Shown: positions 19,414 through 28,322 of the stretch, piece after piece
Position numbering within the stretch: the stretch's first letter is position 1
Layout: each line of letters starts with the position of its first letter
DNA from: Sphaerulina vaccinii
Taxonomy: Eukaryota > Ascomycota > Dothideomycetes > Mycosphaerellales > Mycosphaerellaceae
Direction of reading: 5' to 3'
Length of the DNA: 64,000 nt
NCBI GenBank assembly: GCA_022570795.1
Contig: JAKUDP010000013.1
Coordinates: 62,001-126,000 of the forward strand
Notes under the pieces: generated by a model
Databases searched by the model: none
What the model saw: only the letters and a program-made list of their open reading frames with translations
What the model was told of the DNA's origin: nothing
Program-made: the position numbers and the translations under genes

Positions 19414-20724
19414 GTTGAAGCTCTTCTCTCCTCACTCAATGGTGGGAGTGGGAGTGGAAGTATGGGGGGTGGTCGCTGTCGGCAGGCGGCGCGGAGGAGA
19501 GAGGTGTGGAAGAAATTCGCTGGTATTGTTCTCTCACGCGGCAAGCACCACCATTGCTCTTTCCCTTCTTTCTTCTCCTCGCTCTTTCCCTTTCAATGTC
19601 CTCCCACAATGGCCTTGTCGGTGTTGTAGAAGTCTTCTCCAGAAATCGAACCACCTGCTCGTAGCTCCAATCCAGCTTCAAAAAGATTAAACCCTGTTAA
19701 CAGCTGCAGCTCAATTCCTTCTTCGCTGCAACAACGCGTCACGACTCTTCTGTTCTACTTCTCTTGTCTCTTCTGCCTCTTGTTCTTCTTCAATGCAAGA
19801 ACAAGAACAAGAACTGGACCCTTCTTTGTCCTCAACACTCCCGCCTATCTCGAGCGGTCAGCGACAGACTAGACAAGACTAAACCGCTTCTCGTTATTTC
19901 GAAAATATGATCCGGTTCAGGAGCCAGGTACGGACTTGATCGCGACCAATTAAAGTGTCAGGATATGGTTGATGCAGTCCGCAAGCCGGATTTGATGTGG
20001 GGCACCAGGAAAAGCTTGGTTGTTGGCTCCTGAATCGAGCTGGTGAGTGAAGTCGGTGAGGTTTCCAGAACCTGTTGTTGCAATCGTCGAGAAGGAAGAA
20101 GATGTGGAAGAAATTTGTTGACGATTTGCCTGCTTGCTGCTGTACGACATGCGGCAGCGTGGCGTATCGCGAATGTGAATGGTGCAGGCACAGGATCTCG
20201 ACGCCACAGTCCTCGTACGATTTTACTTAGCCGACTGCTGGATTGATCAGGACTTCGTCGTGGTACATGTACCTGCGCAGTAGTATCAGGACGCGCATCA
20301 GAAAGATGGCAGTGACACTGCTGACAAGTAGGCAGCACGATTGCTGTTGAGCTGATGCTGTGTCATGTTGCAGTGGCGGAGGTCAGTCTGCTGCTGCATG
20401 ATCCTGGTAAGGCACAAGGTAGTCTATGGCATATCATACACTGACTTTCGCAGAAACGTTATTCTCAACATGAAGCATTGCGACTGGAGTGTCGAGGTCT
20501 ACAAGCACACCTATGATTTCACGATTGCGATTGAGTTGGAATATGGCTGCCTACTCCTCCTGCTCCTTCTGGCAAGCTGTGCCGCTTCTTGGCCTGACGA
20601 CCTCATACCAAGACAGGAGCTTCGAGAGCTACAAAAGAGAGCCGTATCGCCAACTGTGCAGCATGCCTTGCTGGTCGTGTGAAAGTCTGAAAGTATCATC
20701 ATCCTGTGCTGGGTGAGAACGACC
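19414..20724. other. Divergent intergenic region between HMG1 and the aspartic protease
   Basis: 1.3 kb with no supported gene. The part next to HMG1 is pyrimidine-rich on the plus strand (purine-rich on the HMG1 sense strand) and likely holds its leader and promoter. Sterol regulatory elements were not identified. Confidence 0.45.
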
Positions 20725-21752
20725 ATGCGACTATCCTGGGCCTTAGCCTGCGGTGCTTGGCTTGTCTTCAACTCTACCGCACTAGCCCAGCCGCATTCAA
20801 GCCACGAGCAGCAACATTTAGCTGCTGAGAGCGACAAAAGCTATCACGAAGTGCCACTCCAACGCACTAAATACGGCTACTGTACTGCTCACTTCATCTC
20901 AGCTCAGAAGTATACTGACACTATCAAGATACCGCCGCGATCAGCCTCATATCTTCAGACGGACTGTACCATCTATACAACGTCATTGTCGACACGGCAT
21001 GGAGCGGTCTTGAAGTGGTCAACAGAACCGCAATCACGAGCGAGAAATGTGAAGATCTGCACATAGCCGATTTCACGATTCAGAAGCAATGCTATACCAT
21101 TTTCTCCAACGCACAATGGAGCCAATACGCGAATGGCCTTCTCGGGACGGGCTTTGCTAAACATGGCCTATTTAGCAACGCGACTCCACCATTCCCAAAC
21201 ATGATTCAACAAGACCTTCTCAAGAGGCCGGTCTTTGCATTCTCGGCTGGAAGCATGCCATCGTTGACCTTAGGCGGCTACGACAAAAGCCGCTATAGAG
21301 GAGCATTGGCGACCCTTCCACTGAGCGACAACAAAGATGGCCTGTGGGCACTTCAACTCGATGCAATCACCTTTGGATCACAAGACAACAGAGTCAAATT
21401 CGATAATACTAGCGCTATCTTCGATACAGGAACTGTATTCATCACGCTCCCTACAGCCCTGGCCGAACTCTTCAATAAACAGATCGGAGCGAAACGTGAC
21501 GCGATGGGACAGTATGTGATCGATTGCGATCGAGGGAGAGAGCAACCGAACCTGACCTTCACATTGGCCGGTTATGACTTCGAGGTTACTGCGGATGACT
21601 ATATCATCGAACATGATGGATATTGCGAATCTGCTGTGTTTGGCTTAGATCTGAACCATCCTGCCGTGCTTCTTGGCACCGCTTTCCTGCAGAGATGGTA
21701 CGCTGTGTTTGATCTGGGTCAGAAGAGGATTGGGCTTGCGGAAGCAGTGTGA
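20725..21752 (+). CDS. Pepsin-like aspartic protease with altered first active-site motif and shortened N-lobe
   Basis: ATG 20725 starts a signal peptide (MRLSWALACGAWLVFNSTALA). A 47-bp intron (20882-20928; GTACTG, ACTGAC, CAAG) is my proposal to join exon 1 in frame with exon 2 (20929-21752), giving about 326 residues. The C-lobe is convincing: GLLGTGF, SLTLGGYD, the second catalytic motif AIFDTGTVFITLP, a Cys pair and AVLLGTAFLQRWYAVFDLG. The first motif reads IVDTAWSGL instead of DTGSS (Gly to Ala), and only about 55 residues separate it from GLLGTG, where A1 proteases normally have about 100, so the flap region looks missing. Could be a catalytically dead homologue, a decaying gene or a misassembled N-half. 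Confidence 0.65.
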
Positions 21753-22457
21753 AACGAAGCATGAGAGTCATCCCACCTTAGCTCTTCCGGTTCTCTTCGA
21801 AAGTCTATGGTCCTCTATTCTGAGCGATATGCATCCGCGATGGTATGGTATGGAGTGGAGACCAGAGTGTAAAGGACTGCTAAGCGCTGAAGTTAGGAGC
21901 ACTTGCACGTGAGCGAGAGCATTGCACACCATCTCACCTTGCTACCGGGATAGCAGGTGATCGTCGCTGCATGCGCCACACGTTGTGGTACTCCAGAGGA
22001 CGCAGCTCGAGCTGCGGTCTTTGACTAGCTTACCAAGCTGGACGACCAATGATCAGGAAGCTTTCAACCTTACCACACTCCATTGCCGACTCTCTGGGGA
22101 TGCGTGGCTATAGCACAGGATTTCATCGAGATAGCGAATTCGCGGCCATGATTGGTTCTTTGTTGGCGTGACAACCAATTTTGGGCCTGGCGGCCTCGTT
22201 TTACACTTTTCCACAACGTCCTCACTATTTTGCAAATGACAAGAGGAAAATCTTTCTCGGAAATTGTCATAAGCTTTACATCTACCTGCAACTCGAAAGT
22301 ACTTCCTGCCAACGAGCTGCAGTACAAAATGAAGCAGATCACTACTCGCAACACGAGAGGACTACGTGCACCAAGATTTGCGCATCCACAACTCCAGCAC
22401 AGCAGATCGAAAGCAAATCTCCAGCATCCACGACCCAAGCACCACAGTATCCCGAAC
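21753..22457. other. Intergenic
   Basis: About 700 bp between the protease and the F-box-like gene. An open frame extends upstream of 22458, but its composition does not look coding. No RNA gene recognised. Confidence 0.4.
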
Positions 22458-23177
22458 ATGGCGGAGAATCTACCCATCGCCAAAATGCAAGATTCCGCAG
22501 CTCGAAGGGTATTTCACACGCCAGAATTGCTAGCGAACATTCTGGAGCATACCGCCATCGTAGATTTCGTGCAAGTCAACCAAGCACACCCTGCAGTCAT
22601 GGCTACGGCTTTGGAGTACCCTGCATTACGCTACAAGTTCTACCTCGAAGCAGATCCGGCGGCAGATAAAGAGAAGCCCGTCATCAATCCGGTCTTCGTC
22701 GAGTTTCTCGCAAAGCAAGGGGGCTGGTGCTTCTTGCCGGCACCAGCCGAGAGGTACTCAACTTCCAAAGAGGGCGAGGTTTGGTGTCAAGGACACATGG
22801 CTTTCGATGACCACCGACGAGAATTTGCACGAAAGGTACCTGCCTAAATGCTTCTGTTCCAGCCACCACCAGAAAGCATCAGAATCTGTGCCAGAAACAG
22901 CAGTCAGCGCTTCCGTTGGCCTAGTCCAGGTCCTGCAAAGGTACCATACAACGCCTCCGATCAGAGTCTCAGAGGAGCTGTCTATGCTATTCTCGGTGCC
23001 ACATTTGAGTGCGGGTTCGATGAGCTGACGCCACGTCAAAAGCAAGTGTTTGAGGAACGAGAAGCTCTCCTTCCAGGCTCGAAGGCGGACCGTGAACGGA
23101 ACCATGCACTGTGTCTACAGATATTGTCTGGAGAGAGAAAACCATCATGGACAAGGGCTTACTGCCCTACCATATAA
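22458..23177 (+). CDS. F-box-like protein with C-terminal segment that is tandemly duplicated
   Basis: From ATG 22458 the frame gives MAENLPIAKMQ, then an F-box-like block RRVFHTPELLANILEHTAIV and HPAVMATALEYPALRYKFYL. The frame hits TAA at 22845, but a candidate intron (22836-22907, GTACCT..GTCAG, 72 bp) keeps phase and joins to 22908, adding a second block with YNASDQSLRGAVYAILGATF and ELTPRQKQVFEEREALL and ending at 23177, about 215 residues. Without splicing the product is 129 residues. The F-box-like part suggests a ubiquitin-ligase adaptor; the second block is not recognised and is repeated immediately downstream. Confidence 0.5.
22948..23150. repeat. Tandem duplication, first copy (coding)
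   Basis: Encodes YNASDQSLRGAVYAILGATF and onward. It matches 23172-23350 with many substitutions, and the amino-acid pattern is kept better than the DNA. Confidence 0.7.
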
Positions 23178-23350
23178 TTCGACTGATCAGACTCTGAAAA
23201 GAGCTGTTTGTGCCATTCCTGGCGCCACGTACAAAATCGCGTTCGGTGACCTGTCGCCGCGTACAAAGCAAATATTCGGGCTCTGAGATCGAAGCTCGAA
23301 GACGGACCATTATCGCCGCCATGCACTGTTTCTGCCTCTGGATGCCTAGT
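23172..23350. repeat. Tandem duplication, second copy (frame broken)
   Basis: Encodes YNSTDQTLKRAVCAIPGATY and DLSPRTKQIFG, then a stop (TGA, 23284-23286) where copy 1 continues. The rest aligns in another frame. Reads as a decayed partial copy of the upstream exon. Confidence 0.65.
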
Positions 23351-23874
23351 ATGTCGTGGTGCGCAGAGAACAAGTTTGCTACACGGCCAGCGCTCCTGTC
23401 AAAAAGAATCGTCGGGAGCTTATGCCAAATCTACCTTGCCTACTATGGCTCGTGATGAGGAGCCAGACGTGGATAATCGTGATCTGGCCTCACGAACGCA
23501 TCTCCGCCGAGGCGCAGCAACCAAGTCATTGACCATCAAGGCTGACCTCATAGAGCGACCAAAGTGGTCCTCAGAGAGAGAGTCCGACGTTCGATCATCT
23601 TGTCGCGAGTGCAGTCAGCACGTGGCATCGATCAGATACATCAGATCTAGCTGCTGATAAGATTCCTAGATCCTACTTCCAATCCATGATGCCAGACTAG
23701 GCGTGAGACGCTGGTCAAGACATTAGCATGGAATGCCGGTCGCAAACGCACTGCTCAGGACCTACACCACAAATTTTGTCTGGAGAGGGAGACTATATGA
23801 CACGTCCGGCGATGTAAAAGGCAAAAGGATAACTGTTACAAGAGACTCACATTCTATCGTCTATAGATCTACAA
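23351..23874. other. Non-coding stretch after the duplication
   Basis: No supported gene. A short piece near 23775 (ATTTTGTCTGGAGAGGGAGA) resembles part of copy 1 near 23121, suggesting a further trace of the same repeat. Confidence 0.4.
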
Positions 23875-24081
23875 TTACTCCTCACGGATCTCGCTCATCA
23901 GCTTGAGAAACATACTCAACTGGCTACGGTGCCAACCAATGGCACCACGTCTCTCTCGTGCACGCACAGATACGAAGCCAGTTCGCATTGTGTGCCGAGG
24001 GTGGTAGAAGTTGAGGATAGGGTCTCGTTTGGCATCCTCGTAGTGCTTGCGAGCCAGCTCTTTGTGGAGCGGGGAGAACAT
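23875..24081 (-). CDS. Small hypothetical protein
   Basis: 68 residues from ATG 24081, preceded by ATCACA, a good fungal start context. The first 25 codons are almost all C- or G-ending (HKELARKHYEDAKRDPILNF), like real genes in this window, and the product is basic with no signal peptide. No family recognised. May be the last exon of a longer gene or a relic. Confidence 0.4.
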   Translation of the reverse strand: MFSPLHKELARKHYEDAKRDPILNFYHPRHTMRTGFVSVRARERRGAIGWHRSQLSMFLKLMSEIREE

Positions 24082-24610
24082 TGTGATGAGGAATCAGACC
24101 ACGAAGGGCTTCTTCACGCTGTTATATGCTCGCGCGCAGGGCATTGTTCGCGAGCAAGACAAAGGTCTGAACAAGCTGGAAAGAAAGAGACAATGGGCGA
24201 GAGGACTAAGACCATTGTGTTGTTCTTTGTAAGTCGAAGCTCTCCTCAGTTCAGAGAGCACCAAGCATCTCGAGGCACGGACAGCGTGCAATGGCCCAAC
24301 ATCCTGCTCTTCCGAGTCTGTCTGCTCAGCATTGATGGCAAAGGCCACATGCACGAATGCTGCAGAAGCACACATACCACTAGTGCATAATGTACAGCTT
24401 TGCTGGCCTGCTGGAAGACTATACTATTTCAGATGTGAAGGCTGCCAGAGGCAAAACAGCATACAATGTCGCGTCGAGGATCAAGCTCATATCGTGACCA
24501 GAATCAATACTTAAGGCATGATACCGTCCTACCAACCCACAATTCTGCAAGCAGATCTCGAAGCACCAAATCACCACAACATACCACTACTACTCCAGCA
24601 CTATCCAACG
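24082..24610. other. Intergenic
   Basis: Divergent spacer between two small hypothetical genes. Frames are present on both strands but with no recognisable protein. Confidence 0.35.
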
Positions 24611-24856
24611 ATGGATCTTCGACGAAAAGTTGGCAAGAAAGCCCACAATGCCAGCTACGGTACTGATCGGCGCGCTGCAGCTGCGAATCGCCAGGCTAAC
24701 TCCTACTATGGTGCTGGCTCGCAGATGGCACAGAATACCAATGCCCAGAACAGTCTGAACAGGAACTCAAGTGCTCAGTCGGATGCGTATCTGAGAGAGA
24801 TGAGAGCGAGGTATAATGGTCAGAAGGGAAGGAGTGATCATATGTATGGTCGATAG
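24611..24856 (+). CDS. Small basic Asn/Gln/Ala-rich hypothetical protein
   Basis: 81 residues from ATG 24611 (MDLRRKVGKKAHNASYGTD). Low-complexity middle (RQANSYYGAG, QNTNAQNSLNRNSS) and a basic end. No signal peptide or domain. The frame is open further upstream, so an earlier ATG (24518) is possible; I chose 24611 because the upstream part has no coding character. Function unknown. Confidence 0.4.
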   Translation: MDLRRKVGKKAHNASYGTDRRAAAANRQANSYYGAGSQMAQNTNAQNSLNRNSSAQSDAYLREMRARYNGQKGRSDHMYGR

Positions 24857-25550
24857 GGCATAGGAGAGTGATAGAGAAGGTCGGGAGTGACTAGCTAAGG
24901 GGATGGGAGAATTGGTATATAGGCAAGTATATGATGGATTGTCCTTGTGATATCATGCCCAGATGAATAGAATCGATATGAAGATAAGTATGTCATGAGA
25001 TGTCAAGACAAAGTATTGCAGACGTGAAGCAGCAAGATATCGCTTGGTATGGGCACACAGGAAGAGCGAGCTTGTAGCTCTCTCTAGATCAATGGCAAAG
25101 GCCCCTACTTAAGTGTGTCCGAGCACGATGATACATATGGTCCGAGTCCTCCATCTCGCAGTGATTACTGGACTGCAAGAGTCGAGAAAGAACGTGCCAG
25201 AGACTACAAGCTGTATGGCTCGCATCTTGAGCTTCTTGAAGCTTGTCGTGTAATTCCAAAGCTTGTGGTATACTTGCGTTGCGGTGATCTTCGCATTGGC
25301 CGCATGCGGAGATCTGCACAGCCAATGATGAGCACGAAAGCTCACTGCTCTTATGCATGTTCGCTAAGCTCTTCTAAATCAGGCAGCTCAGTATAGACAG
25401 ACTCGCGAGAGTATATGCAGACTGCGCAGCTTGAGGTAGACATCTTCCCGTGCAGAGAGAATGGTCAGGTCTTCGAGATAATATAAGAGAGACCCTCTGG
25501 AACATGCAACATGTTGTTTTAGACAAAACTGCTCACAACAGTTTAACAAG
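24857..25550. other. Intergenic leading to the secreted-protein gene
   Basis: About 700 bp without a supported gene; the promoter of the gene at 25551 lies at its right end. Confidence 0.45.
25482..25488 (+). promoter_or_regulatory. TATA-like element of the secreted Cys-rich gene
   Basis: TATAAGA about 70 bp upstream of ATG 25551, followed by a short A/C-rich leader. Position fits a core promoter for a strongly regulated small secreted protein gene. Confidence 0.5.
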
Positions 25551-26095
25551 ATGAGGTTCTCAATCACTCAGATCACTCTTCTGCTTGTTACTGTCGCATC
25601 AGCCGCGTGAGTTGCATAGGACTTGACTGTTCCACTCCACGCTGATCAAATATGCAGACCCGACTTCATCGAAGACCATCCGAACTTCGTTGCCAAGCGT
25701 CAAGGCTGTGGTGGTAATTCGGGATACAGTGGCGGTAAACCTTTCTTGTACACTGTCTTTATTCATGGCTGACGACAAACAGGCGGCTACTCTGGCGGAG
25801 GATATAGTGGCGGTGGTTACAGCGGAGGTGGCTACTCTGGCGGCGGCTACTCGGGCTACAAGAAGCGTGACGTCGAGAGCTCTTCGGTGTCGCTCGTGAC
25901 GAAGCTCTTCAGACGACAGCAATCAAACCCATGCAGACCAAATGGTGAGTGCAATGGACCATGATGAAAGCTCTTGACTGTGCTGAATCGACTATAGCAC
26001 AATGCCAAAACGACGACAATTGTGTTGGCGGGTATTGCTACAATCCAAATCCTCAGTGCCAGGTCTATGGCACTTGTCAATGTGCTGGCAGCTAA
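25551..26095 (+). CDS. Small secreted protein: Gly/Tyr repeat pro-region, dibasic sites and Cys-rich C-terminus
   Basis: Four exons (25551-25606, 25658-25734, 25783-25944, 25998-26095) joined by introns of 51, 48 and 53 bp with GT(G/A)A..AG ends give 130 residues; all phases agree. Order: signal peptide MRFSITQITLLLVTVASA, a short pro-part with a KR site (FVAKRQGCGG), five or six GGGYS-type repeats, then KKR and FRR basic sites, then a compact domain with seven cysteines in about 37 residues (PCRPNAQCQNDDNCVGGYCY onward, ending CQCAGS). The dibasic sites suggest Kex2 release of the Cys-rich part, which would be disulfide-stabilised. Gly/Tyr repeats are typical of wall-associated proteins. No known effector or antimicrobial family is recognised. 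Confidence 0.8.
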
Positions 26096-26318
26096 CCATT
26101 CTCACGCATTTTGCAACCACTGCGGCTTTACAAGCGAGCCCCCACCTCCTCACAGAGATCGTCCGTGATTCAGAGAGAGCTTATCAAGAGAGGCGCTCGC
26201 AAATCGAAAGCGATGGCAAATGTGGATGCACCTGGTGAGAGGGTACGGCGATGGTCATCGGGCGATTTGGGACTCCAGCTGCTTGGGCCAGTACATCATT
26301 TGTATTATCGATCTGTGC

Positions 26319-27356
26319 TTACTCGAAGTAGCCCGAATACGCATTGAGAGCAGGCTGTCCACCCAAGTGTACATAGAGTACATTGCTTCCTTCCTTGATA
26401 GCGCCTTCCTTGATCAATTGTACCATACCGGCCATGCTCTTGCCTTCGTAGACCGGGTCTGTGATCAACGCGTCTGTCCTTGCAGCCAGCTTCATGGCTT
26501 CAATCGTGCTCGGTCCAGGAATACCATATATGCCTTCATGGAACCTTTCATCAAGCACAATCGCTTCGTCCGGGATCTCCAGCTTCTCGTCCAGAAGCTT
26601 TGCCGTGTTTCTTGCAATTCTCGCAACTTGAGCCTTCGTCTCGGCTGGCTTGCCACTCGCATCGATACCAATCACCTTTCGTCCTCGGCCTTCGGCTACG
26701 GCACCGACGATTAGACCCGCATGCGAAGAGCCAGTTACTGAGCAAACCACAAGTGTACCGAAGAAAGGCAGGTTGAGAGCCTTTTCCTGCTCCGCGATTT
26801 CAACGACAAAGTTTGTGAAGCCCAGACCTCCCAGTTCATGATCACTTGCTCCAGCAGGAATGTAATATGGCTTACCACCAGCCTTCTCGATCTCTGCAAA
26901 GGCATCCTGTGTAGCAGTCTTGTGGCCAATGTGAAATTCTTCATTGTTGAGTCTCACATCGCCACCCATAAGTCTTGATAGCAAGATGTTCCCGGTCTTG
27001 TCATACAAAGGTGGGTCAATTGGAACCCATTTCTCCTGGATAGTGACAGCTTTGAGGCCGGAAGCAGTGGCAGTGGCTGTTACAGCACGAGTGTGGTTTG
27101 ATTGAACTCCTCCGACCGAGACTAGATGTGTGCTTCTCTTAGACAAAGCATCTGCAACGAGGTATTCCAGTTTTCGAACTTTGTTTCCACCGTATGCCAG
27201 GCCTGAATTGCAGTCATCACGCTTTGCATATACCTTGACTTTGGAGCCAAGCTCTGCTGTAAGACGAGGGAGGTATTGAATGGGAGATGGGCCGAACAGG
27301 AAGGACTCCTTGGGGATTGATTTGAGCTTTTCGAGATATGCTGGTGTTGAGGCCAT
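26319..27356 (-). CDS. acdS: 1-aminocyclopropane-1-carboxylate (ACC) deaminase
   Basis: Single-exon protein of 345 residues, normal for the family. It is a fold-type II PLP enzyme converting ACC (the ethylene precursor) to 2-oxobutyrate and ammonia. Visible features: PLP lysine in YGGNKVRKLEY (K59), VGGVQSNHTR (S86/N87), phosphate loop CSVTGSSHAG (about 205-214), GIYGIP and DPVYEGKSMAG with Tyr303/Glu304, and HLGGQPALNAY. The Glu after the Tyr and the Leu in HLGG are the positions (Glu295/Leu322 in Pseudomonas numbering) that separate true ACC deaminases from D-cysteine desulfhydrase, so the ACC-deaminase call is favoured. Cytosolic. Relevant to plant association through ethylene, as an inference. 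Convergent with the secreted gene at 25551. Confidence 0.93.
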   Translation of the reverse strand: MASTPAYLEKLKSIPKESFLFGPSPIQYLPRLTAELGSKVKVYAKRDDCNSGLAYGGNKVRKLEYLVADALSKRSTHLVSVGGVQSNHTRAVTATATASGLKAVTIQEKWVPIDPPLYDKTGNILLSRLMGGDVRLNNEEFHIGHKTATQDAFAEIEKAGGKPYYIPAGASDHELGGLGFTNFVVEIAEQEKALNLPFFGTLVVCSVTGSSHAGLIVGAVAEGRGRKVIGIDASGKPAETKAQVARIARNTAKLLDEKLEIPDEAIVLDERFHEGIYGIPGPSTIEAMKLAARTDALITDPVYEGKSMAGMVQLIKEGAIKEGSNVLYVHLGGQPALNAYSGYFE

Positions 27357-28150
27357 GGCGATGTGATGTAAGCTATCGAGTTATTCTTGATGGACCAGTG
27401 CAGAGGAATGTGTGCAGTGTGGGCACAGCGCAGGATGATGTGCTGATGTAGAATTGCTGTTCTGTACCGAATACCGGAGCACCAAGAGGTGAAGTGGAGT
27501 ACGGCCAGACATCGGCAGGCCAGGAAAGAGGATGCCGATCCGTTCGCCTATCGTACAGGCGCCGCCGTACCAATAACACAGGTGACTAAAATCATCTCGT
27601 GCCTTGAAATACGTGTGTCAGCGAGCATAGGGCGTGGTCTTGGCTCAAGGAAAAGCAAGCAACAGGGTTGTCAGTTCATACACGACCGCCAAAGCGTTGT
27701 GCAATTGTCGACCGAGAGCCGGCACTGCTGGGGATGCGAGACTGCTCCGAATGACCTTAGAGGACCACAGAATGACCTTCCGACTGTCTGGTAGTGATTT
27801 ATGATGTGTGACAGTGCGTCTCTTCCAAACTCATGTTGTCCACGCCGCGCGGTGTTCCGGCGTATCAGCATTGACTTGAGCCCAAAGATCAGACAGAGTT
27901 GGCTCCTCGCAAATCAGAGAGCTGACAACTGCTAGTAGGCTTTTCCAGTGACCAAGCCGCGTCCATCCATCATAGTCGCGCTGGATGATGTTTCTGCTGC
28001 TCAGAGCCTTTGTGAAATGCCGCCGCTGCGTTGGCTGCACTTTGCAACTTGAAGAAAGCAATGGTGACACCGGCATTGGCCATCTCCTCAGCTGGAGATC
28101 GTTGGTCAAGCTACTAAGAGTGCTCTGGAAGAAACTGACATGCAGATGCA
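27357..28150. other. Intergenic upstream of ACC deaminase
   Basis: About 800 bp. A minus-strand open frame (27831-28151) has some coding flavour (GWTRLGHWKSLLAVVSSLIC) but no recognisable family, so I leave it unnamed. Confidence 0.4.
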
Positions 28151-28315
28151 TTACTGCTTCGCATGTACTTCCGTGATCGATTCTGCGGCATGTTCGCGAC
28201 CACCTCGCAGTTCCTTGTTCGTAACCTGCACAATTACGCGCTTGTATGTCGTCAAAGGCGGCTTGCCATTATCTGTGACTTCCAATATCAGATGTAGAGC
28301 TTGGCCCTTCTCCTG
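28151..28315 (-). pseudogene. C-terminal relic of a DUF1593 (cellulose-binding / nucleoside-hydrolase-like) protein
   Basis: The minus strand reads GQALHLILEVTDNGKPPLTT then YKRVIVQVTNKEL. This closely matches the C-terminal beta-sandwich strand of DUF1593 proteins, where a pattern like LHLILEVTDNGxPPLTRYRRVIVTV is usual. The rest of that gene, expected upstream at higher coordinates, is absent: the sequence switches within a few bases to a plus-strand sugar transporter. This looks like a breakpoint remnant rather than a gene. Confidence 0.55.
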
Positions 28316-28322
28316 ATCGCAG

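Noticed and set aside
27831..28151. A 106-codon minus-strand frame beside the DUF1593 relic
   Set aside because: In a different frame from the relic, no family recognised and no good start context; not enough to call a gene.
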